From the NCBI GenBank assembly GCA_964384025.1, contig CAYLJJ010000127.1, positions 1 through 14,437 of the forward strand: a stretch of 14,437 nt of DNA. Direction: 5' to 3'. The stretch's first letter is position 1. Every line of letters starts with the position of its first letter. Under the pieces are notes generated by a model, which saw only the letters and a list, made by a program, of their open reading frames with translations, ran no database searches and was not told the origin of the DNA. Made by a program: the position numbers and the translations under genes. Below, piece by piece: positions 1-6,745 of this stretch. This DNA comes from CAYLJJ01 sp964384025. GTDB taxonomy: Bacteria > Myxococcota_A > Bradymonadia > UBA7976 > UBA1532.

Positions 1-2
1 GT

Positions 3-164
3 GGCAATGCGGGCGAAGCTGGTGAAGGTGGCAATGCGGGCGAAGCTGGTGAAGGCGGCGCTGCCGGTATGGGCGGTGACGCTGGTGAAGGCGGCGCTGC
101 CGGTATGGGCGGCGATGCTGGTGAAGGCGGCGCTGCTGGCATGGGCGGCGATGCTGGTGAAGGT
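3..164 (+). repeat. In-frame tandem repeats coding a Gly-rich linker
   Basis: Two 27-bp units (3-29 and 30-56) code GNAGEAGEG. They are followed by three 36-bp units (57-92, 93-128, 129-164) coding GAAGMGGDAGEG. Copies differ only at a few third positions (ggt/ggc, gac/gat, gcc/gct). The shared core is GDAGEGG or GNAGEAGEGG, so the 36-bp unit may derive from the 27-bp one. The array continues out of the window, so total copy number is unknown. Such near-identical units are prone to slippage and assembly collapse. Confidence 0.9.
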
Positions 165-902
165 GGCGTTGGTGGTGAAGGTGGAGTTGAAGAGGAGGGG
201 TTGTTTGGAGAGGTTATTCTGGGAGAGCGTCTGGACGAGGGTGCTTTCTTCCCAGCCCCCGAAGGCTTCGCTAGCTTCCATAACTGGCACAGCTTCCCAG
301 TCCCAGCAGCTCCTGCAGCAGAATCGGGGAGCTGCTTCCTCTACCTCGTTGATCAAGCTGGGGATCCTGGAGCAGGTCCAGCCCTGGATATGGGGGCGAT
401 CACCGTGGACGGTACCCTGATGCCTGTCACCATGAACTATAACGCCATCAGCGAAGCCTATTCACTCAACCAGATGGAGGTATTGGATATCTGGAACGGG
501 AGTGAACTCCTCACGATCACAGCTCCTGGAGGTGCTGTGATGGGAGCTTTCTCTATGGAGGTAGAAGCTCCCTTAGATCTGGACGGTATCCAGCCCGACG
601 GAGAGAACGGCAACTTTAGCCGTGCTGGCACCACCGTGGAGTGGGTCGCTGGGAATGGCAGTCAGATCGTCGTTGAGTTGCGCAAGGCGACAGTGAATGA
701 GCGTGTTCGCTGTATCTCAGACGATAACGGTAGCCTGGAGATACCCGCCGAGGCTTTCGCTTGGCTCCCAGTTGGTCTAGAAGAGATCAGCATGGACATC
801 CGCCGCCTGAATTTAGGGATGGTGGAGAGCGAAGCCCCTGTAGGAAACGTAGAAGCAACCTTCCAAACGATCCGCAGCCTCAACATCCCCCTCACAGACT
901 GA
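3..902 (+). CDS. Exported Gly-rich repeat protein, C-terminal part (5' end outside window)
   Basis: The reading frame is open from the first bases of the window to a TGA at 900-902, so 299 residues are seen and the true start lies upstream. The visible N-terminal part is low-complexity: two 9-residue units GNAGEAGEG, then three 12-residue units GAAGMGGDAGEG, then a Gly/Glu run. After about residue 65 comes a non-repetitive domain of about 235 residues, rich in alternating hydrophobic and polar stretches as in a beta-sandwich, with only two cysteines (GSCF and VRCIS) that could form a disulphide. Gly/Ala/Glu linkers of this type ahead of a beta domain are common in secreted proteins and lipoproteins of Myxococcota, which is why I infer export; the signal peptide cannot be seen. 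No enzyme motif is recognised and no function is assigned. The transposase gene downstream begins 60 bases after the stop. Confidence 0.8.
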   Translation, partial: GNAGEAGEGGNAGEAGEGGAAGMGGDAGEGGAAGMGGDAGEGGAAGMGGDAGEGGVGGEGGVEEEGLFGEVILGERLDEGAFFPAPEGFASFHNWHSFPVPAAPAAESGSCFLYLVDQAGDPGAGPALDMGAITVDGTLMPVTMNYNAISEAYSLNQMEVLDIWNGSELLTITAPGGAVMGAFSMEVEAPLDLDGIQPDGENGNFSRAGTTVEWVAGNGSQIVVELRKATVNERVRCISDDNGSLEIPAEAFAWLPVGLEEISMDIRRLNLGMVESEAPVGNVEATFQTIRSLNIPLTD

Positions 903-921
903 AGCCCTTGAATGTGTGTGA

Positions 922-947
922 GCGAATAAACTAATTGTTTCTTTCGC
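922..947. repeat. Hairpin between Gly-rich gene and transposase
   Basis: GCGAA-T-AAAC (922-931) can pair with GTTT-CT-TTCGC (937-947) around the loop TAATT, giving nine base pairs with a small internal mismatch. It lies 20 bases after the stop of the Gly-rich gene and overlaps the putative left end of the insertion sequence. It could act as a weak terminator for the upstream gene or shield the transposase start from outside transcription. There is no T-tract after it. Confidence 0.35.
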
Positions 948-962
948 CAGACTCGCTATGTT

Positions 963-2192
963 TTGCTCATGATCAAGAGCATAAGTCAGCGCAAGGAAGC
1001 TGAAGCTGAGATTCAACAGCGATACGCCCGCCTCAAAGAAACCCTGAGTGAACGTGCGAGGCGATTGTTTGCAGCCAGAGAGGTTCTGAGCTTTGGCTAC
1101 GGAGGTATCGCGGCTGTAGTCAGGGCTACAGGGATGTCCGTCAACACCGTGCGCAAGGGTATCGAAGAGAGCCGAGCCATCGAGGCCAAGACACTTGTAG
1201 CCCTCGATGAGGGTCGCTGTCGCCGCCCAGGAGGGGGGCGCAAGAAGGCGACCGATAAAGATCCCAGTTTGCTGCCAGCCTTCAGAGAGATTCTTGAGCC
1301 CACAGGAGGTGATCAAGAATCCCCCTTGTTATGGACAACTCGAAGTCAACGTAACTTGGTGCAGGCTTTGGCAAACCAGGGCTATAAAGTCTCAACCTGG
1401 ATGGTTGCTAAATTGCTCAGAGATCAGGGTTATCGCCTACAGACCAATCGGAAACGTTTCGGGGGAACTCAACACCCTGATCGTGATGCTCAGTTTGAGC
1501 AGATCAACGATATGGTTTGGAAGCAACTTCGGGCAGGCCAACCCAGTGTCTCGGTCGATACAAAGAGAAGAGAGCTGAGCAGCTTTGACAAAGAGAGCAG
1601 CTTGGAATCCTCCCTCGAGCCGACATGGATCCAGAACCAACTCAGGGAAGAGGCATCAACCAGGAATTATGATCTGCTTGAGGCTGAAACGTGGAACAGC
1701 ATAAGCATCAGCCAGGACAACAGCAAATTCATCGTGGAAGCGGTTCGCGCTTGGTGGAAAGAGATGGGCAGATCATCCTATCCAAGAGCTTCATCTTTGC
1801 TGATCGTAGCGGATGGTGGGAGCTGTGATGGGTATCGTCTGAGGCCGTGGAAGCTACAATTACAAGGGTTAGCAGATGGACTACAGATTCCTATCCGGGT
1901 ATGTCATCTGCCTCTAGGTACGATCAAGTGGAACAGGATAGAACAGCAACAGTTCTCTTTCATCGCAGAAAATAAGCTGGGCAAACCGCTCGTGACTCAT
2001 CAAGTCATCATCGAATTGATCGGCTCTGCAACTACTCAAGCAGGCCCAAAAATTGAGCATCGCTTTGATGAACATATCTATATTGAGGATGGAGGAGCGA
2101 GCATCTCCAACAAACAAACGGAAAAGTTCAACCTAGTCCCAGGGGCCTTTTATGGAGAGTGGAACTACACCATCCATCCAAGCTCCTCATGA
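963..2192 (+). CDS. ISAzo13-family transposase (Rhodopirellula-type DDE domain)
   Basis: A 409-residue protein, the usual length for this family. The N-terminal 70 residues form a helix-turn-helix region with the family pattern ERARRLFAAREVLSFGYGG...TGMSVNTVRKGI, then the basic RRPGGGRKK stretch. The catalytic DDE triad can be placed at D199 (SVDTKRRELS), D284 (VADGGSCDGYR) and E327 (WNRIEQQQFSF), and the C-terminus ends in the family signature GEWNYTI. The frame is uninterrupted. Residues 205-255, between the first Asp and the WW motif, are much less like the family consensus than the rest, so activity is likely but not certain. The first usable start is TTG 963, with ATG 969 just after it (MIKSISQ); neither has a good ribosome site, and an in-frame stop at 927-929 excludes an earlier start. 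GATC is about half as dense here as in neighbouring genes, in line with transfer. Confidence 0.9.
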   Translation: MLMIKSISQRKEAEAEIQQRYARLKETLSERARRLFAAREVLSFGYGGIAAVVRATGMSVNTVRKGIEESRAIEAKTLVALDEGRCRRPGGGRKKATDKDPSLLPAFREILEPTGGDQESPLLWTTRSQRNLVQALANQGYKVSTWMVAKLLRDQGYRLQTNRKRFGGTQHPDRDAQFEQINDMVWKQLRAGQPSVSVDTKRRELSSFDKESSLESSLEPTWIQNQLREEASTRNYDLLEAETWNSISISQDNSKFIVEAVRAWWKEMGRSSYPRASSLLIVADGGSCDGYRLRPWKLQLQGLADGLQIPIRVCHLPLGTIKWNRIEQQQFSFIAENKLGKPLVTHQVIIELIGSATTQAGPKIEHRFDEHIYIEDGGASISNKQTEKFNLVPGAFYGEWNYTIHPSSS

Positions 2193-2237
2193 CCTACAGT
2201 AGAATACTCACCTCAGCGCTACACAAATTTTCAGACC

Positions 2238-3422
2238 TTGCTTAGCCAACTTGAACTGCATCTGACCCAACGCTGCAACCTGCGCTGTGATTATTGCTAT
2301 GCTGCTGAGCGGGGGGGCCGCCCCGATCTCTCTCCAGAGGTGGCCGACGCAGCGACTGATCTCTTGTTGAGCAGCCCTGCTCCTCGTCGTCGCCTCAGCT
2401 TCTGGGGAGGAGAGCCCTTCTTAAAACCCGATCTCATCGAGCGGGTGGCTGCTCGCCTGAGAGCAGGGGAGGGGGATCGCCCCATCCACATTGGAGTCCC
2501 CAGCAACGGAACCTGTCTGCTACCAGAGTTGATCCATCGTTGGGATCTTCAGATCAGCCTCAGCCTGGACGGAGGTCCTGAGGCGGCACGCCCTCTGGCG
2601 GGAGGGGGCTCAAGTTGGCCCCTTATCCTCAAGAACCTGGAGTGCTTAGAGCAGCGCCCACCTGTCCGTATGACCATCACCCCAGCGCGAGCTGATCGCC
2701 TCGCTCAAGATCTTCAGGCGCTCCTTGGCCTGGGTTTTGAGAGCATCAGCTTTATGCCCGCTTCAGGGATAGAGTGGAGTTCGCGATCCTGGAGCCGACT
2801 GGATGAGGGTTTAGAGCAGTTGAGGGAAGAGTGGCGGGCGCGCTTTAAGAGGGGCTGCCGGGTGATTCACCCACCGATCATGCGTCGTATGGCCAGCCAC
2901 TTTGTGCAACAGACCCAAGGTGGACAACGCCCTCCTCTGCCCCTCTCCTGTGGAGCGGGCAGCAGCCTCCTGGCTGTCGATGTGCAGGGAGATCTTTACC
3001 CTTGTCACCGTATCGTGGCCCAGGCCCCTCCTCCTCCGGCTCTTAGACTCGGGGATCTTTGGAGTGGTCTAGAGAGGAACAGGCTACAGACCAAACTCCA
3101 AACCCTTGATCCTCCTCGCTGTCGTGGCTGTCCCCAACGCCCAGATTGCAGCTGCTGCCCCGCTCTTAACTACAGCATGACCGGTCAGCTGGAGGGGGTG
3201 CCTGACTTCGCTTGCGCCCTGGGGCGGCGTCTGGGTGATTTGGCAGAGTCGATGCACAGAGGGCTCTCAGAGGAGCCTGATTATGCCTCCTGGATGGAGC
3301 GCTGGATAAAGCAGGACCCTGACGCTCGGCTGTTGCCTCTGAGGGCAGCGCTGGAGTCCTCCGATGAGCTGTTGGAGCGCAGCGCCTCTCTCTTAGAAGC
3401 TTGGGGCCTGGAGTTGGAATGA
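2238..3422 (+). CDS. Radical SAM/SPASM-domain enzyme
   Basis: A 394-residue enzyme of the radical S-adenosylmethionine superfamily. The CX3CX2C motif for the SAM-binding [4Fe-4S] cluster is C13, C17, C20 (QRCNLRCDYC), followed by the SAM-binding WGGEP. The C-terminal half carries a SPASM-type cysteine set for two auxiliary clusters: C238, GX4C ending at C256, C295, C298, C304, C306/C307 and C326. Characterised SPASM enzymes mostly modify peptides or proteins (sulfatase maturases, RiPP maturases making thioether or C-C links), so peptide modification is the likely role; the substrate is unknown. The last 65 residues are a helical extension I do not recognise. Start: TTG 2238 is the only ATG/GTG/TTG between the transposase stop and C13, and has no Shine-Dalgarno; the gene lies directly against the insertion sequence and is in frame with its transposase. 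Its stop overlaps the next start (ATGA), so it leads a four-gene operon. Confidence 0.9.
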   Translation: MLSQLELHLTQRCNLRCDYCYAAERGGRPDLSPEVADAATDLLLSSPAPRRRLSFWGGEPFLKPDLIERVAARLRAGEGDRPIHIGVPSNGTCLLPELIHRWDLQISLSLDGGPEAARPLAGGGSSWPLILKNLECLEQRPPVRMTITPARADRLAQDLQALLGLGFESISFMPASGIEWSSRSWSRLDEGLEQLREEWRARFKRGCRVIHPPIMRRMASHFVQQTQGGQRPPLPLSCGAGSSLLAVDVQGDLYPCHRIVAQAPPPPALRLGDLWSGLERNRLQTKLQTLDPPRCRGCPQRPDCSCCPALNYSMTGQLEGVPDFACALGRRLGDLAESMHRGLSEEPDYASWMERWIKQDPDARLLPLRAALESSDELLERSASLLEAWGLELE

Positions 3423-4240
3423 GAGAGCTGTTGGCAGCTGAGCTTTGGCGTAGCTTCGGAGGCTTGAGCATCTCGGCCATCCAAGAGGCGCTCATCCCGC
3501 TCATTCAGGCTCGACTCCCCGCCCCTGCTGCAGAAAGATTCCAACGTGGTTTTTTCTGGATGGGGCGCTCTGCCTCTCCTGAAGATCTCAGACGAGCTGA
3601 GAGCCTCTTCTATAGACGGCGGGCTGAGGAGCTGCTTTGCCTCAGAGCCCCTATCTCTGCGCTACACGCCTGGGCTGAGAGGGGAGCTGATCTCCATCTG
3701 GGGACTGAGAGAGGCCCCGCTGTGTTGCTGGGAGCCCACACCGGCGCGATGATCTACTCTGCCCCCCTGATCGCTCTGGCTTCAGAGAGGCCGGTCTTGA
3801 TGATCAGCAACACCCCCGTTTTGGATCTAAACCTCAAGGCCCGTCTAGAGCGCTTCTCTCCCCATCTGCGCCTGTTGATCAAGAGCACAGGAGGAGAACT
3901 CAGGGCAGCAAGGTACTTGCTTAAAGCCCTAAAGGCAGGGGAACAGGTGATGCTGCGTATGGATCTCTTCAGCGGGGGCCTAAACAAGCACCCACTGAAG
4001 TTCTTAGGTCGCTTCGTGGAGCTGCCTGGGATCTGGGGCGCTGTAAAGTTAGCGCGGCTCGCAGATCTACCTCTCATTCCCCTACACAGCGCCCGGAGGG
4101 GGGAGCGTCTCTTCTTTGAGTTGGAGCCTCCTCTAGAGCCGGATGAAGCCGCTCCTCAAGCTCTGGCTGATCGTCTGAGCGCTTGGATCTTGGAAGACCC
4201 CTGCGATTGGGATCTCCTACCTGAATGTACAGCTTTCTAA
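3419..4240 (+). CDS. LpxL/HtrB-like acyltransferase homologue
   Basis: A 273-residue protein starting at the ATG that overlaps the radical SAM stop. It resembles the lipid A late acyltransferase family, which uses acyl-ACP or acyl-CoA at the inner membrane: a central LLGAHTGAM block (H107), then VMLRMDLFSGG (D182), KFLGRFVELPGI, and LADLPLIPLH, in the normal order. It lacks the usual N-terminal membrane anchor of LpxL proteins, so it may be cytosolic or peripheral. The family's catalytic HX4(D/E) is not conserved: H107 is followed four residues later by I112 instead of an acid. Either another residue serves as base partner, or the protein binds an acyl donor without LpxL chemistry. Its place between a radical SAM enzyme and an exporter suggests it acylates the same product, but that is inference. 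Confidence 0.7.
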   Translation: MRELLAAELWRSFGGLSISAIQEALIPLIQARLPAPAAERFQRGFFWMGRSASPEDLRRAESLFYRRRAEELLCLRAPISALHAWAERGADLHLGTERGPAVLLGAHTGAMIYSAPLIALASERPVLMISNTPVLDLNLKARLERFSPHLRLLIKSTGGELRAARYLLKALKAGEQVMLRMDLFSGGLNKHPLKFLGRFVELPGIWGAVKLARLADLPLIPLHSARRGERLFFELEPPLEPDEAAPQALADRLSAWILEDPCDWDLLPECTAF

Positions 4241-5880
4241 TCTGGCTTCGCCCACATAAGCAACGTCTGCTGGTCCTCGCGCTCCTGGTGATCGGGATTC
4301 GCTTCTTGGCCCTACCTGTCCCCCTGATCTATCGCCAGATCGTCGATGAGGCTCTCCCTGGAGGGGATAGAGAGCTGCTCACTTGGTCGATCATCATCCT
4401 GGGTGTCCTGCTGATCAGCGCTCGTTTGCTGATCTTCCTCCGTCAAACCCAGGGGGCTGGGCTGCGGCAGCGGGTCCTCCATGAGTTAAGGGTTCAGATC
4501 TATGCACACCTTCAGAAGATGGAGTTGGGCTTCTTCCGTGATCAGCCTACGGGGGGATTGCTCTCTCGCGTGATGAACGATGTAGAGCGCATTCAAGCCT
4601 TTGTCTCTGAAGAGATCTTTGAGGTCAGCGCGGCGGGGGTTCAGGTCCTGATCGTGGGCGCGCTCCTCCTCTGGCTCAACAGCCACTTGGCGCTTTTGGC
4701 TGCCCTGGTGCTGCCCACCTTGATGATCTTGGTGGCCCTCTTTCAGAAGCCCCTTTACCGGATCAGCCGCGCTATGCAGCAGCGCCAAGAGCAGCTCAGC
4801 GCTCGTATTCAAGAGGACTTGGCGGGGATTCGTCTTATCCAAGCCCTACATCGTGAGGCAGAGCAACTCCAGCGTAACTCCAAGAGCAGCGCAGCCCTAC
4901 GCGATACTCTGATCCACGCCGAGACGATCGGCGCAGGGGTTAATCTCCTCACCTTTCTGCTTACGGAGATCCCTCTTAATCTCCTGGTTTGGGGTTACGG
5001 AGGCTATCTGGTGATCGATGGAGGGTTGAGCTTGGGTGGGCTGATCGCCTTTCAGCAGTATCTGATGATGCTCTACACCCCTGTCGTGCGCATCTTTCGC
5101 TTTAACATCCAGCTTCAGATGGCGCGGGCCGCCCTGGATCGCCTCCATGAGATCCTGGAGCGCTCTCCGAGGATCAGAGAGCCTTTAGGAGCAGCCATAC
5201 TTCAGGTTGAAAGGGGAGCGATCTGCTTTGAGGGGGTCTCGCTTCGCTACCCTGAGAGTTCAGCTTCTGTGTTGAGAGAGATCGACCTGGAGATTCAGCC
5301 CGGAGAGATCCTGGGGATCAGCGGAAACAGTGGAGCGGGCAAGAGCACTCTGGTGCAAGCTCTCCTGCGCTTCCTCGATCCTCAGGCGGGGCAGATCTCC
5401 ATTGATGGGCAGAGAATCGATGAGGTCAGCTTGGGCTCACTACGCCGCGCCGTGGGCCTGGTCGCTCAGGATACCTTTCTCTTCGGCGACAGCATCCGTG
5501 ATAATCTACTTCTGGCAGCACCAGAGGCTGATGAGGCCGCTCTGATGGCTGCCCTGGAGGCTGCCGGTGCTCTTGGCTTTGTACAGGAGCATGGCTTAGA
5601 TGAGGTGTTGGGCGAGCGCGGACAGGGGCTCTCTGGGGGAGAGCGACAGCGCTTGGCTCTCGCTCGTGTTTTCCTCCAAGACCCACCCATCTTGATCTTT
5701 GACGAGGCCACCTCAGCCTTAGATCCAGGGATGGAGCGTCAGATCCAGAAGGCTCTTTTGCGTATCGCGGCGGGGCGAACCACTCTGATCATCGCGCACC
5801 GCGCCTCCACCCTAGATCTTTGCCATCGCCAGATCTTCCTAGAAGAGGGCCGGCTCAAGGAGATCTCTTGTGCGGGTTGA
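4225..5880 (+). CDS. ABC exporter, fused permease and ATPase
   Basis: A 551-residue half-transporter of the type I exporter (MsbA/LmrA-like) class, which dimerises in the inner membrane and exports lipids, peptides or drugs. The N-terminal 310 residues form a six-helix membrane domain; the ATPase follows with Walker A GNSGAGKST at 367-375, signature LSGGERQR at 469-476, Walker B ILIFDEATSALD with D493/E494, and the H-loop at H525. There is no N-terminal C39 peptidase domain, so it does not itself cleave a double-glycine leader. ATG 4225 overlaps the acyltransferase end by 16 bases, a sign of translational coupling. In this operon it most likely moves the product of the radical SAM and acyltransferase proteins across the membrane. 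A lipid A-type flippase role is the main alternative, given its MsbA-like architecture. Confidence 0.92.
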   Translation: MYSFLIWLRPHKQRLLVLALLVIGIRFLALPVPLIYRQIVDEALPGGDRELLTWSIIILGVLLISARLLIFLRQTQGAGLRQRVLHELRVQIYAHLQKMELGFFRDQPTGGLLSRVMNDVERIQAFVSEEIFEVSAAGVQVLIVGALLLWLNSHLALLAALVLPTLMILVALFQKPLYRISRAMQQRQEQLSARIQEDLAGIRLIQALHREAEQLQRNSKSSAALRDTLIHAETIGAGVNLLTFLLTEIPLNLLVWGYGGYLVIDGGLSLGGLIAFQQYLMMLYTPVVRIFRFNIQLQMARAALDRLHEILERSPRIREPLGAAILQVERGAICFEGVSLRYPESSASVLREIDLEIQPGEILGISGNSGAGKSTLVQALLRFLDPQAGQISIDGQRIDEVSLGSLRRAVGLVAQDTFLFGDSIRDNLLLAAPEADEAALMAALEAAGALGFVQEHGLDEVLGERGQGLSGGERQRLALARVFLQDPPILIFDEATSALDPGMERQIQKALLRIAAGRTTLIIAHRASTLDLCHRQIFLEEGRLKEISCAG

Positions 5881-6424
5881 GCAGCAGCGACGACGCAGCC
5901 TCTCGAAGCCCTGGCCCTGGTTCCTCCTGCTTTTGAGCCTCTTGCTCAGCTTAGCCTTGGGGCAACATACAGCCCTCCTGCGTCTGAACCCCCTGAGCTG
6001 GCCTTTGGCCCTCTTCGCTGGACATCTGCTCTTTTTCTGGAGCGTCCTCTTTACCCGTCTGAATCTGCGCCTTGCCCGAGGAGCCCTTCGAGCTTCTCTG
6101 AGCCTACTCTACCGCCCCTACGATCTAGAGACGATGGCTTTCTACCTCTTGGTCGCGCTCTCCGAGGAGATCCTCTTCAGGGTTTTGCCTCTCAGCCTCT
6201 GGGAGGGTTCCTGGAGCTTGCTCCTTGCGGCCTCGTTCTTTACCTTCAGCCACGCTTCTAAGCGCCTCAGCTTGCTCCCTACCTTGGATCTCTTCCTCTT
6301 CGCGCTGCTCCTGGGGCTCTGGTTTCAAGAGGGAGGGGATCTGATCTCCCTCTGCCTGATCCACTGGATCCGTAATGGGAGCCTCGCCAAGGTTTTTGTA
6401 CAACGGGGTCGGGTTGGGGCTTAG
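5870..6424 (+). CDS. CPBP-family intramembrane glutamic protease
   Basis: A 184-residue, strongly hydrophobic membrane protein with the CPBP (Abi/Rce1) motifs in order: EEILFR with E99, E100 and R104; FTFSH with H128; and HWIRN with H165 and N169. In this family the paired Glu and the two His form the active site inside the membrane. Members cleave prenylated proteins, anchor peptides, or bacteriocin leaders and confer self-immunity. The start is GTG 5870, overlapping the exporter's end by 11 bases, and the gene closes the operon. Position next to a leaderless-type exporter suggests leader removal or self-protection; the sequence does not decide between them. At the short end of the family's length. 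Confidence 0.85.
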   Translation: MRVEQQRRRSLSKPWPWFLLLLSLLLSLALGQHTALLRLNPLSWPLALFAGHLLFFWSVLFTRLNLRLARGALRASLSLLYRPYDLETMAFYLLVALSEEILFRVLPLSLWEGSWSLLLAASFFTFSHASKRLSLLPTLDLFLFALLLGLWFQEGGDLISLCLIHWIRNGSLAKVFVQRGRVGA

Positions 6425-6480
6425 TTGTAGATCTTTCAAGCCTTTGCCTTCATCGCTGTGGTCGGGTTGGCGTCGGAGAT

Positions 6481-6594
6481 ATGGCCAAGGGCTTAGCCAA
6501 AGCCTTGCTCACCCCTCGAGCCTATTTTTGCTGCTCATTGAGGGGTGGGGGATCTCGTGTTGATGTGCTGACTTGGCTGCAGATTCGCTCCTAA
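6481..6594 (+). CDS. Small open frame, 37 codons, doubtful
   Basis: ATG 6481 begins a 37-residue frame (MAKGLAKALL... then a CC pair, a GGG triplet and a Trp) 57 bases after the operon's last stop and on the same strand. A GGAG lies just upstream but only two bases from the ATG, which is too close for a good ribosome site. Cys-, Gly- and Trp-containing short peptides can be substrates of radical SAM maturases, so this is the only precursor-like frame near the operon. There is no leader motif or homology that I recognise, and chance is the simpler explanation. Confidence 0.15.
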   Translation: MAKGLAKALLTPRAYFCCSLRGGGSRVDVLTWLQIRS

Positions 6595-6610
6595 GCTCTC
6601 GGCCTCTTGG

Positions 6611-6624
6611 ATAACAACTGTTAT
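6611..6624. promoter_or_regulatory. Short palindrome, possible operator before panB
   Basis: ATAACA-AC-TGTTAT is a perfect 6+6 inverted repeat with a 2-base centre, about 120 bases before the panB start in an otherwise featureless AT-richer patch. The size and symmetry fit a site for a small dimeric repressor. No regulator gene is nearby, and a 6-bp arm match can arise by chance. Confidence 0.25.
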
Positions 6625-6745
6625 GGTGCGCAGCCCTCAGCCCTGGGAGAGGCCACCTTTACGGGGCTTCATCCTCAAAAAATGACTGAGATAAACAGAG
6701 AACTTTTGCCTGGAGCCTGAGCGCCTGGGACGAGAGGTCGAATCG

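Larger units (their letters stand above)
912..2228 (+). mobile_element. ISAzo13-family insertion sequence, ends approximate
   Basis: The element is defined mainly by its transposase (963-2192). A weak inverted repeat fits as ends: ATGTGTGTGAGCG at 912-924 against the reverse complement of CGCTACACAAAT at 2217-2228, which reads ATTTGTGTAGCG, so 11 of about 13 positions agree with one gap. The resulting length of about 1.3 kb is normal for this family. I see no clear target-site duplication, so these ends are tentative. The left end lies 10 bases after the stop of the Gly-rich gene and the right end 9 bases before the first usable start of the radical SAM gene. Neither coding region visible here is therefore interrupted, but the radical SAM gene's own upstream signals were probably replaced. 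Confidence 0.5.
6425..6745. other. Intergenic region upstream of panB
   Basis: About 320 bases with no convincing gene. It holds an imperfect hairpin near 6485-6507 (CAAGG/CCTTG arms), a 7-bp inverted repeat ACCCCTC...GAGGGGT at 6511-6546 with a 22-base loop, a small open frame at 6481-6594, and the palindrome at 6611-6624. None of the hairpins is followed by a T-run, so no standard terminator for the preceding operon can be named. A good ribosome site for panB, GAGAGG at 6732-6737, lies eight bases before its ATG. Confidence 0.5.

Noticed and set aside
813..1316. 167-codon open frame on the minus strand
   Set aside because: It spans the end of the Gly-rich gene and the start of the transposase gene in antisense, has no recognisable motif, and conflicts with two well-supported genes.
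6511..6546. Intrinsic terminator after the CPBP gene
   Set aside because: The 7-bp stem has a 22-base loop and no T-run after it.
6375..6563. 62-codon plus-strand frame
   Set aside because: It begins inside the CPBP protease gene in another frame, and has no ribosome site or homology that I recognise.
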